In this document: positions 14,492 to 20,271 of the stretch, piece by piece
Numbering within the stretch: position 1 is the first letter of the stretch
How the letters are laid out: each line of letters begins with the position of its first letter
Origin: CAYGZM01 sp964354365
Lineage (GTDB): Bacteria; Planctomycetota; Phycisphaerae; Sedimentisphaerales; Anaerobacaceae
Direction of reading: 5' to 3'
DNA: 20,271 nucleotides
NCBI GenBank assembly: GCA_964354365.1
Contig: CAYGZM010000063.1
Coordinates: 1-20,271 of the forward strand
Program-made: the position numbers and the translations under genes
The notes under the pieces: model-generated
Databases searched by the model: none
The model's input: the letters and a program-made list of their open reading frames with translations, nothing else
Told to the model about the DNA's origin: nothing

Positions 14492-15547
14492 ATGAAGAGA
14501 CGGTCTTTCTTGAAGGCGGCAGGGGCGATGGCCGGGGGCTGCGCCCTTGGGATGGGATCGGCGCTGAGTGCGGATAGTTCAGCCAAGCAGGGCGGAGCAG
14601 ACAAGGTGGCAGGGCTGCCCCGGCGGGCGCTCGGGCGCACTAGGCGGAAGGTCTCAATTGTGGGATTTCCGGGCTTGGCGCTTGCGAATTACGACCAGAA
14701 TCGCGGCGCCGAAGGGCTGCATAATGCCTTCGAGCGGGGCGTCAACTATTTCGACGTGGCGCCGGCCTACGGCAACGGCGACGCGGAGATTAAGATGGGG
14801 ATCGGGCTGCAGGGTATTGAGCGCAGCGAGATATTCCTGGCCTGCAAGACGAAGATGCGGGACAAGGCGGGCGCGCGCCAGGAGCTTGAGCGGTCGTTGA
14901 CCCGGCTCAAGACGGAGTATTTCGACTTGTACCAAATGCACCATATACGAACTGAGGACGAGGTCAAGCAGGCTCTGGGTCCGGGCGGGGCGATAGAGAC
15001 ACTGATAGAGGCCAAGAAGGAAGGGAAGGTCCGGCATCTTGGCTTCTCGGCGCATACCACGAGGGGCGCGCTGGCGGCGATGAAGGGGTTCGATTTCGAT
15101 ACGGTGATGTTCCCAATCAATTTTGTGGAGATGTTCAAGATGGGGTTCGGCGAGCAGGTGCTCGAGCTTGCCAAGAAGCAGGGGGCGGCGGTGCTGGCGA
15201 TGAAGGCGTTGTCAATGGGCGCCTGGCCGAGCGGCGTGGAAAAGACGCGCAAATGGTGGTACCGCACGGCTGAGAGTCCGCGGGAGGTGAGCCTGGCGGT
15301 GCGATATGCGCTATCGCAGAAGTGCGTCGCGGCGGCGATACCGCCTTCGTTTCTCGACCTGCTCGATAAGGCAATCGAGGCGGCCAAATCCTACGAGCCG
15401 ATCAAGAAGGCCGAGGTGCAAGAGCTGCAGGCGGCGGCGGAGTCGTGCGAATCGTTATTCCGCAAAGAGGAAGTGGCCCGCGGCGGAGCGCCGAGCGGGC
15501 CTGTCTATCCGGACAGCCCGCACGAATGCTGCTGCGCCTATGCCTGA
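14492..15547 (+). CDS. Tat-exported aldo/keto reductase (second)
   Basis: A 351-residue aldo/keto reductase with a twin-arginine signal (KRRSFLKAAGAMAGG, residues 2-16, hydrophobic to about 27). The tetrad is D88 and Y93 (NYFDVAPAYGNGD), K119 (ACKTK) and H150 (LYQMHH). It shares the layout of the reductase at 318-1310 but not close sequence, so they are distant paralogues with perhaps different substrates. The C-terminus is extended and ends in a Cys-rich tail (HECCCAYA), which could bind metal or be modified; this is unusual for the family. The ATG at 14492 has AAGGAG at 14480-14485 with 6 bases between; a TTG further up (14471) is in frame but has no ribosome site. The gene stands alone, after the transposase remnant. 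Confidence 0.9.
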   Translation: MKRRSFLKAAGAMAGGCALGMGSALSADSSAKQGGADKVAGLPRRALGRTRRKVSIVGFPGLALANYDQNRGAEGLHNAFERGVNYFDVAPAYGNGDAEIKMGIGLQGIERSEIFLACKTKMRDKAGARQELERSLTRLKTEYFDLYQMHHIRTEDEVKQALGPGGAIETLIEAKKEGKVRHLGFSAHTTRGALAAMKGFDFDTVMFPINFVEMFKMGFGEQVLELAKKQGAAVLAMKALSMGAWPSGVEKTRKWWYRTAESPREVSLAVRYALSQKCVAAAIPPSFLDLLDKAIEAAKSYEPIKKAEVQELQAAAESCESLFRKEEVARGGAPSGPVYPDSPHECCCAYA

Positions 15548-15597
15548 GAAATGTTTGTGCAGGGGGGCGATTCCTGAATAGGACATTCAAGAGGGAA

Positions 15598-15669
15598 AGC
15601 CAACGGTCGGATTCGAACCGACAACCCCTGGTTTACAAAACCAGAGCTCTGCCGTTGAGCTACGTTGGC
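15598..15669 (-). tRNA. tRNA-Thr (anticodon UGU)
   Basis: A complete cloverleaf on the minus strand: acceptor stem GCCAACG/CGTTGGC, D stem GCTC/GAGC, anticodon stem CTGGT/ACCAG with loop TTTGTAA (anticodon TGT), variable loop GGGTT, T stem GTCGG/CCGAC with TTCGAAT. The discriminator base is T, and CCA is not encoded. All four stems pair fully. Confidence 0.96.
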
Positions 15670-15861
15670 GTAAGTCTTCGTATCGAAAGTGGTTAGGACC
15701 CTTCGAACTATAAACGGTTTTCGGCTCATTGCAGCCGTTGCTTAAATGATAATCGAGGCGGGCCGGCTCTGCAAGCACAAAGAGGGGTGGAACCCTTCGA
15801 TAGAGGCAGTACGGCGTTTCATAAATAAGACGACTATAGGGCAAATGGAATTTGGCCGTTC

Positions 15862-15901
15862 GAATAGATTTCTCCGCTCGCTTCACTCGGTCGAAATGAC
15901 A
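15862..15901. repeat. Hairpin repeat, ATTTC...GAAATGACA variant
   Basis: GAATAGATTTCTCCGCTCGC, then TTCACTCGG and TCGAAATGACA. It starts with the same GAATAGATT as 6847-6855 and ends with the same ATGACA, with ATTTC/GAAAT replacing ATTCC/GGAAT (compensatory change keeping the pairing). It lies between the tRNA and the WYL regulator (15670-15986), a stretch in which no gene or other signal was seen. Confidence 0.55.
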
Positions 15902-15986
15902 GTATAGTCGCGAAACTTGCGAAACGCGGTGCGAGGCGGTGTGGAAGAGTCAGCAGGGATGCACAAGGGCCCGGGCGAGACGCGGT

Positions 15987-16967
15987 TCAAACCTTTTCGT
16001 TTAGCTTGATCATATTCTCTGCGACGTTCAGGACCTTTTTTCGCAGCGCCCGTGGTGCGAGGACCTGTACCTGGTCGCCGTAGCCGAGTATCCACCAGGT
16101 TATTTCTCCCAGCCCGTCCACGCGGAACTCGATCGTGGCCGAGCCGTCGTCGTTGAAGGTGACTTGCTGGGTGCTGTGCCACCTTACCTCGGCGACGTTT
16201 TGGGCCACTTTGGGGAGAAATCGCAGCTTTATATCGTAAATTCGGCCTTCCGGTATCATCGACCAGGCCCTGCCGAAGTGCTGCTGCGGGTCAAACTTCT
16301 CGCCGTCGATGAAGCGTTTGTCCGTGATCTGCAGCGCCTTGATGCGGTTGAGCTTGAAGGTGCGAATGCTATTGTGCAGACTTGAGTGGCCCAGGACGTA
16401 CCAGGCCCGCTGGTTGTAGAAGAGGTGATAAGGCGACAGCTCGACGTCGATGATTTCGCGTTCGGCGAGTGAATGGTAGCGGATGTTGACCTTGCGCCTC
16501 CTGGTGAGGGCGTTCTGTAGCTGTGTGAAAACGGCGTCGAGCCCGCCGGGACGCTCGATGGCGGCCTGGGCGCCGGCCCTGGCGGAGATGTTTCGCAGGG
16601 CCGCATTGCAATAGCGCCTGATATTGGGCGGCAGGTTGTTCTCTATCTTCAGGGCGGCCAGCAGCGCCGATTTGGTGAACGGCAACTGTATCTGGTCGCC
16701 CACCTTGTGGGCCAGCAGCAGCAGGCTAAGGGCCTCTTTGAGGTCCAGGTCCACCGGCGGCAGGAAGAAATCGGGCTCAATGACATAGCCGCCCGTATCG
16801 GGGTCGTAGCGATACGGCACTCCGATTGTCTGAAGCTCTTTGAGGTCGCGGAAGATCGTTCGCCGGCTGGTCCCGAACATCTGCGACAACTCGGAGACGG
16901 CGTAGCTCTTTCCCGCCTGCATCGTTGTTATGAGATGTATTATCCTGCTGATTCTGCTGTGTTTCAT
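15987..16967 (-). CDS. WYL-domain transcriptional regulator (HTH + WYL)
   Basis: A 326-residue regulator of the YafY/DeoR type. The N-terminal winged helix-turn-helix (about 1-65) shows SELSQMFGTSRRTIFRDLKE, with the recognition helix; the WYL domain (about 150-220) shows YHLFYNQRAWYVLGHS and IRTFKLNRIKAL; a C-terminal WCX-like domain follows (about 240-325). WYL proteins bind ligands such as nucleic acid or nucleotides and control DNA damage, defence or metabolism genes; its target here is unknown. The ATG at 16967 has GGAG 6 bases ahead and is preferred over the GTG at 16982. It has its own strong minus-strand promoter (17100-17128) and is divergent from the c-di-AMP genes, so it could regulate those or itself. 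Confidence 0.88.
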   Translation of the reverse strand: MKHSRISRIIHLITTMQAGKSYAVSELSQMFGTSRRTIFRDLKELQTIGVPYRYDPDTGGYVIEPDFFLPPVDLDLKEALSLLLLAHKVGDQIQLPFTKSALLAALKIENNLPPNIRRYCNAALRNISARAGAQAAIERPGGLDAVFTQLQNALTRRRKVNIRYHSLAEREIIDVELSPYHLFYNQRAWYVLGHSSLHNSIRTFKLNRIKALQITDKRFIDGEKFDPQQHFGRAWSMIPEGRIYDIKLRFLPKVAQNVAEVRWHSTQQVTFNDDGSATIEFRVDGLGEITWWILGYGDQVQVLAPRALRKKVLNVAENMIKLNEKV

Positions 16968-17099
16968 AGCGTGCTCCCCCACCCAGCTTTATTGTTCCGG
17001 TCTGTTCTCTCCTGCAAGGGCCGAATCAGAACGCAACGTCGGCCCCTCTGGCTCCGGCAACTGCCAAGAAGATCCCGGCCCGGCTATACCGAGTAACTG

Positions 17100-17128
17100 A
17101 TTTTACAGCGTCTCTATAGTCCTGTCAA
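17100..17128 (-). promoter_or_regulatory. Sigma70-type promoter for the WYL regulator
   Basis: On the minus strand TTGACA (17123-17128) and TAAAAT (17100-17105) are separated by exactly 17 bases. Start expected near 17093, leaving a leader of about 125 bases to the ATG at 16967. Confidence 0.65.
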
Positions 17129-17254
17129 AGCCTCTTGTGGACATTTTGGCAATTTCTTATCCGTTACAGGTGTCGTTATAGGTCGTAAGATGCGACGCCC
17201 GGACAGCGCTATGAAGCTTCAATTTGATGGGCCGGGACAATTTAGCGTTTTTGA

Positions 17255-17284
17255 TTGACAGTGTGTGGCGGCGTCTGCTATAAT
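17255..17284 (+). promoter_or_regulatory. Strong sigma70-type promoter for the lipoprotein-cdaA-cdaR unit
   Basis: Perfect TTGACA (17255-17260) and perfect TATAAT (17279-17284) with an 18-base spacer and an extended -10 (TGCTATAAT). Start expected near 17291, so the leader to the ATG at 17404 is about 113 bases and includes the folded element at 17299-17376. Confidence 0.75.
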
Positions 17285-17298
17285 GGGTGTATAATTAA

Positions 17299-17376
17299 GG
17301 GTGGACTCTCGCCCGCGTGGCCGGGCAGGACGCCGGCCGCGTCTATGGCAGGGTGAGAAGATTTGCAGGCCCACCC
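17299..17376 (+). promoter_or_regulatory. Predicted structured RNA leader before the c-di-AMP genes
   Basis: Three nested helices can be drawn by eye: GGGTGG (17299-17304) with CCACCC (17371-17376); TCTC and GCC (17307-17313) with GGC (17347-17349) and GAGA (17355-17358), with a 5-base bulge; and CGC/GGCCGG (17314-17324, GT bulged) with CCGGCCGCG (17333-17341), closing an 8-base loop. It starts just after the expected transcript start and does not match a riboswitch class I recognise. Folding is not computed. Confidence 0.4.
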
Positions 17377-17403
17377 GGCGTGTTGGTTCTCTATAAGGGA
17401 AAA

Positions 17404-17631
17404 ATGATGAAAAGCTTCTCTTTACGCAAGATAGCTCTGGCGGTTATCCTCGCGCTGCTGGTCTTGCTGCCTCTGGGCTGTGCGATGGACCAGGGCGGCG
17501 AGACGGCGGCCGAGGGCAGCAGAAGGCATCGGCGGGTCCTGCGGATCAATCGGCAGGGGATGCTGGCCGACATAGACAGGACGCTGCTCCTCGATAAGCC
17601 GAGCAAGCTTACCGGCGACCGGATACCGTAA
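17404..17631 (+). CDS. Small predicted lipoprotein of unknown function
   Basis: A 75-residue protein with a basic start, a hydrophobic segment (about 10-25) and a lipobox-like LPLGC (C26; P and L at -3 and -2 are not typical). The mature part has RRHRRVLRINRQGMLADIDR and a Lys/Asp-rich end, with no known domain. The first of two tandem ATGs (17404, 17407) is used; AAGGGA lies just ahead. The gene opens the strong promoter's transcript and precedes cdaA by 143 bases, so it may be cotranscribed with it. A real but uncharacterised small gene is likely, given the promoter, ribosome site and signal peptide. Confidence 0.7.
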   Translation: MMKSFSLRKIALAVILALLVLLPLGCAMDQGGETAAEGSRRHRRVLRINRQGMLADIDRTLLLDKPSKLTGDRIP

Positions 17632-17657
17632 TTGGTTTAGTCGGACGTCGTATATGA

Positions 17658-17686
17658 TGGTATTGCGTTGGTCTTGCGCAATACCA
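17658..17686 (+). other. Perfect 10-bp hairpin between the lipoprotein and cdaA genes
   Basis: TGGTATTGCG (17658-17667) and CGCAATACCA (17677-17686) are perfectly complementary with a 9-base loop, 26 bases after the lipoprotein stop. There is no T tract, so it may be an RNA-processing or stability site rather than a terminator. A second small hairpin, ATCCTG/CAGGAT (17747-17760), lies just ahead of the cdaA ribosome site. Confidence 0.5.
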
Positions 17687-17774
17687 CAGACGGACAATGC
17701 ACGGCGAAAACAAAGGGATTTGATGGTTCGACGTGGCTCGCCATCGATCCTGAACAGGATTGAAGGATTGATTT

Positions 17775-18557
17775 GTGCAGACGCTGGTTGATTATTTGAG
17801 CCGGGTGGCCAAATACGATTGGTGGGTGGTCGGCGTTGAGCTTTTCCTTATCGGCCTTATAGTCTATTGGGTCGTGGATTTTCTCGAAGGCACTCGCGGA
17901 GAAAGGCTGTTCAGGGGGGTCATACTGATCCTGGTGGCGGGGGTCCTGGTGCTTAATCTGGTTGTTGAGCGTCTGGAGTTTCTTCGTCTTCAATACCTGT
18001 ACAAGGGTTTTCTAATAGCGGTCCTGATAATAGCGGTTGCGGCGTTCCAGCCTGAGATTCGCCGGGTCCTTATCCGAATAGGCCAGCCCCGGTTCTGGCC
18101 GGGGTCATCGAGGCGTCCTTCGCAGGCGAACGAGCAGGTGATCCTGGCCGTTATGGAACTCTCGGCCGACCGCACCGGGGCGATAATTGTTTTCGAGCGG
18201 CGAGTGGCGCTGGGCGAGTTCATAGAGACCGGCGTTCGCGTCGATGCAATAGTGACCGCCGAGCTTCTGCGGACGGTTTTCTATCCCGGCACGACCCTTC
18301 ACGATATGGCGGTGGTAATCCGCGGCGACAGGTTAGTTGCGGGGAAGGTTCAATTGCCTCTGGCCGAGGCCGGGAGTATGGATGGGATTGCGCTTGGCTC
18401 GCGGCACCGGGCGGCGGTAGGCATAACGACCGGGTCGGACGCGGTCTGCGTGGTGGTCAGCGAGGAGAGCGGGACGATTTCGGTCGCCCAGAACGGCAGG
18501 CTCAGTCGGAATATGGACGAATCTTCGTTGCGGACATATCTGGCGGGGGTGGTCTGA
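17775..18557 (+). CDS. cdaA: Diadenylate cyclase CdaA (with DMA instead of DGA motif)
   Basis: Membrane diadenylate cyclase that makes c-di-AMP from two ATP. At 260 residues it matches the CdaA type: three N-terminal membrane segments (about 16-36, 46-64, 77-92) and a DAC domain (about 97-240). RHR is intact (210-212, GSRHRAAVGI), as are TTLHD, QLPLAE and the terminal VVVSEESGTISVAQNGRLSR. The DGA motif reads D177-M178-A179 (LHDMAVVI). The metal-binding Asp is present but the Gly is replaced; activity cannot be judged from sequence. The start is GTG at 17775, with AAGGA at 17763-17767. Its TGA overlaps the ATG of the next gene by one base, so expression is coupled to the YbbR-like protein, as in cdaA-cdaR operons of Firmicutes and others. 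No glmM follows. Confidence 0.93.
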   Translation: MQTLVDYLSRVAKYDWWVVGVELFLIGLIVYWVVDFLEGTRGERLFRGVILILVAGVLVLNLVVERLEFLRLQYLYKGFLIAVLIIAVAAFQPEIRRVLIRIGQPRFWPGSSRRPSQANEQVILAVMELSADRTGAIIVFERRVALGEFIETGVRVDAIVTAELLRTVFYPGTTLHDMAVVIRGDRLVAGKVQLPLAEAGSMDGIALGSRHRAAVGITTGSDAVCVVVSEESGTISVAQNGRLSRNMDESSLRTYLAGVV

Positions 18558-19603
18558 TGGGTGTAGCTGGATTGAGAAAGCTCAAGTACGGCAAGATAGC
18601 GATAGTGCTGTTCTTGACGGTCCTGATCTGGGTGTGGGCGGATTTGGCGCTGGATGAGGAGCCGCCGGCGAGGTCCGCCGTTATTGTAGTTGACGAGTCA
18701 GCAGACCAGGAGCTTTGGGTGAGCTTCAGCCAGGCTCGTCGGGCCAGGATTCAGATAGCTCTTTCCGGTCCTCACTCGGCGTTTGTCACATTGGATCGCA
18801 AGCTTCGTGACGAGGGCAGGGAGCTGGAGTTTGTGTTTAACGCGGTGCATCAGAAGATGTCCACGCCGGGCGGTCATACGCTGCGTGTGCTTGATTTTCT
18901 GCAGAAAGACAAACGCATCAAGGACCTTGGTCTGAAAGTCAAATCCAGTGAGCCGCAGGTCGTTGACGTCAACGTTGTGGCCCTTGTGCAAAAGACGCTG
19001 CCTGTGGAATGTTTTGACGAGGACGGTCTTGCTTTGAAGGCCGAGAGCATTGTTCCGTCGAAGGTGGAGATGTACGTTCCTGAGGATGCTCGGACTGCCC
19101 AGGCCCAGCTCAGTGACAGCGAGGTTGCGCAAGCTCGCTCGATGGCGATTAGCAAGACGCCTTATGTCATTCTGGCTGAGGGCCGAACAAAACAGGCAAC
19201 CGCCCCCGTAAAAATCAAGATGCCCGCGGAACTCAGCCGGCTGAGTGATTATACTATAACGGCTGCAACGCTCAGTATCGCCCTGAGTCCGAATCTACAG
19301 GACAAATATCGCGTCGAGGTGGTCAATCTGACTGGGGTGCTCGGCCCGGTTGCTATAAGGGCCAGCGCTGAGGCGAAGCGGACTTACGAGATGCAGCTTT
19401 TGCCGCAGATGACACTTTACATCTTCGATGACGACGCGAAGAAGGGAGAGTCCGAACAGAGCAGGGCGGTTGTTTACAACTTTCCCGATCAATTCGTGCG
19501 CAAAGGCGAGATCGAGCTGAAAAATCCGGGCCAGCCGGCAGAGGCGAAATTCAAGTTGGCCCGCCTGGGTTCTGCTGAATCTCCGCCCACAGTTGTCGAG
19601 TGA
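18557..19603 (+). CDS. YbbR-like (CdaR-type) protein, partner of CdaA
   Basis: A 348-residue protein with one N-terminal membrane segment (about 13-29, IAIVLFLTVLIWVWADLAL) and a long extracytoplasmic part with YbbR-like repeats, for example VDVNVVALVQKTLPVECFDEDG and the following P-x-KVEMYVPEDA. In other bacteria CdaR binds CdaA and modulates c-di-AMP production. Assignment rests mostly on position (one-base overlap with cdaA) and topology, as sequence similarity to known CdaR is weak and fewer clear YbbR units are visible. The C-terminal 120 residues are charged and may be a separate domain. The ATG at 18557 is set by the overlap. Confidence 0.7.
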   Translation: MGVAGLRKLKYGKIAIVLFLTVLIWVWADLALDEEPPARSAVIVVDESADQELWVSFSQARRARIQIALSGPHSAFVTLDRKLRDEGRELEFVFNAVHQKMSTPGGHTLRVLDFLQKDKRIKDLGLKVKSSEPQVVDVNVVALVQKTLPVECFDEDGLALKAESIVPSKVEMYVPEDARTAQAQLSDSEVAQARSMAISKTPYVILAEGRTKQATAPVKIKMPAELSRLSDYTITAATLSIALSPNLQDKYRVEVVNLTGVLGPVAIRASAEAKRTYEMQLLPQMTLYIFDDDAKKGESEQSRAVVYNFPDQFVRKGEIELKNPGQPAEAKFKLARLGSAESPPTVVE

Positions 19604-19774
19604 GGAAGGCAACAAGGGCCTCGATTGTCATCCACAGCGCGAGCACGCCGGGGACTTGATTAAGGCGGCGCGAAGGCACCGGGGAAGAGAGGCGGCTACA
19701 GAACCACCAAATTACTTTTACACAGATGCTCATTCGCCCATCCCCAATCCGCCGCGCCGGACCGGTGGAACACC

Positions 19775-20271
19775 TTATGCGGGGCGTATGGCATCCGGCT
19801 TTACCAGCAATGACTTGGCCGCCGTAAGGACCGACAACCCGCCCAGCACCAGTAGAACAACTCCGCAAATCCCGGAGATCATAACCTCCGGCTTAACGCC
19901 CTTGCCCGACATGATATCCTCAAATGACAAAACGAAGGGCTTGATTTGAAGAATCAGGGCGGAGACGGTTGTCACCAGCATGAATATCATCGGCAGGATG
20001 GTGTAAACAGCACTCTTGCCGGAACGCACCAGCCAGACGGATATGACCAGCAGCGTCAAACTGGCGAGCATCTGGTTGCTGGTGCCAAAAATCGGCCATG
20101 CCACCAGATAAGCCTTTTCTCTGGTCAGCAAGAGAAAGACCAGCGGAATGCCCAGACTGGCTAATGTCGCCAAACACCCGCCAATGAATCCCTGCCAGCC
20201 GGTCAATTCCTGTAAAACATAGCGAGCCAGGCGGGTGGAAACATCGAGTGTATCATAGACAAATGTGGAAA
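19775..20271 (-). CDS. cstA: Carbon starvation protein CstA, C-terminal part (runs off the window)
   Basis: The frame is open to the window edge, so the 5' end is missing. The 165 visible residues match the C-terminal part of CstA (family of peptide/pyruvate transporters): YDTLDVSTRLARYVLQEL, then PIFGTSNQMLASLTLLVISV, then further membrane segments and ILPMIFMLVTTVSALIL. It is an inner-membrane transporter; CstA is linked to peptide uptake under carbon starvation in E. coli. The end at 19775 gives a short hydrophilic tail (VKPDAIRPA). It converges on the CdaR-like gene with 171 bases between stops, in which nothing notable was seen. Confidence 0.92.
   Translation of the reverse strand, partial: STFVYDTLDVSTRLARYVLQELTGWQGFIGGCLATLASLGIPLVFLLLTREKAYLVAWPIFGTSNQMLASLTLLVISVWLVRSGKSAVYTILPMIFMLVTTVSALILQIKPFVLSFEDIMSGKGVKPEVMISGICGVVLLVLGGLSVLTAAKSLLVKPDAIRPA

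Larger units (their letters stand above)
16968..17403. other. Divergent promoter region, WYL regulator and c-di-AMP unit
   Basis: It contains no gene. Two near-consensus promoters point away from each other (minus 17100-17128, plus 17255-17284), with about 125 bases between their -35 boxes for possible operators, and a structured leader (17299-17376) precedes the lipoprotein start. No obvious repeated operator motif was spotted between the promoters. Confidence 0.55.

Noticed and set aside
19551..19868. A 105-codon minus-strand open frame between the CdaR-like gene and cstA
   Set aside because: It overlaps the 3' ends of both flanking genes and has no domain or ribosome site.

Overview
The window reads as chromosomal DNA from a planctomycete, most likely of the Phycisphaerae type. 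The grounds are secreted beta-helix proteins ending in a single dockerin-like EF-hand tail (D-x-N-x-D...DF-x-x-x-AL-x-W), Tat-exported aldo/keto reductases and a Tat-exported TIM-barrel isomerase, a DUF3568 lipoprotein, and planctomycete-style dispersed intergenic repeats. This is inference from protein style; no rRNA is present and no genus can be named.

Layout. 1-317: repeat-rich DNA without a gene. 318-6490 (minus): three closely spaced genes transcribed right to left, a HAF-repeat/Pmp-like beta-helix protein, a shorter beta-helix protein and a Tat aldo/keto reductase, with a good promoter at 6693-6721 and a MITE-like inverted repeat in the leader. 7011-8365 (minus): cobO then ispD. 8659-9048 (plus): DUF3568 lipoprotein behind a near-consensus promoter and a second copy of the MITE-like element. 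9083-10702 (minus): N-acetylneuraminate-lyase-type aldolase, translationally coupled to a DUF4230 membrane protein. 10906-11178 (plus): an in-frame chimera of a monooxygenase start and an iron alcohol dehydrogenase end, apparently a deletion scar. 11663-12553 (minus): Tat-exported sugar phosphate isomerase/epimerase-like protein. 12948-14261 (plus): ParA ATPase fused to a glycogen-binding (CBM48/AMPK-beta type) domain. 14264-14474: frameshifted transposase remnant. 14492-15547 (plus): second Tat aldo/keto reductase. 15598-15669 (minus): tRNA-Thr(UGU). 15987-16967 (minus): WYL-domain regulator. 17404-19603 (plus): small lipoprotein, diadenylate cyclase CdaA and a YbbR/CdaR-like partner, behind a strong promoter and a structured leader. 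19775-20271 (minus): C-terminal part of CstA running off the window.

How it fits together. Most of the content is housekeeping (isoprenoid precursor and cobalamin steps, c-di-AMP signalling, peptide transport, a tRNA) mixed with exported proteins that probably deal with carbohydrates. The most unusual items are the ParA-CBM48 fusion (possible positioning of glycogen or another polysaccharide by a ParA motor with a built-in cargo binder), the DMA in place of DGA in the diadenylate cyclase active site, the structured leader before the c-di-AMP genes, the monooxygenase/alcohol dehydrogenase chimera, and at least three families of dispersed palindromic repeats. No CRISPR array, intact insertion sequence, prophage or replication origin was seen.
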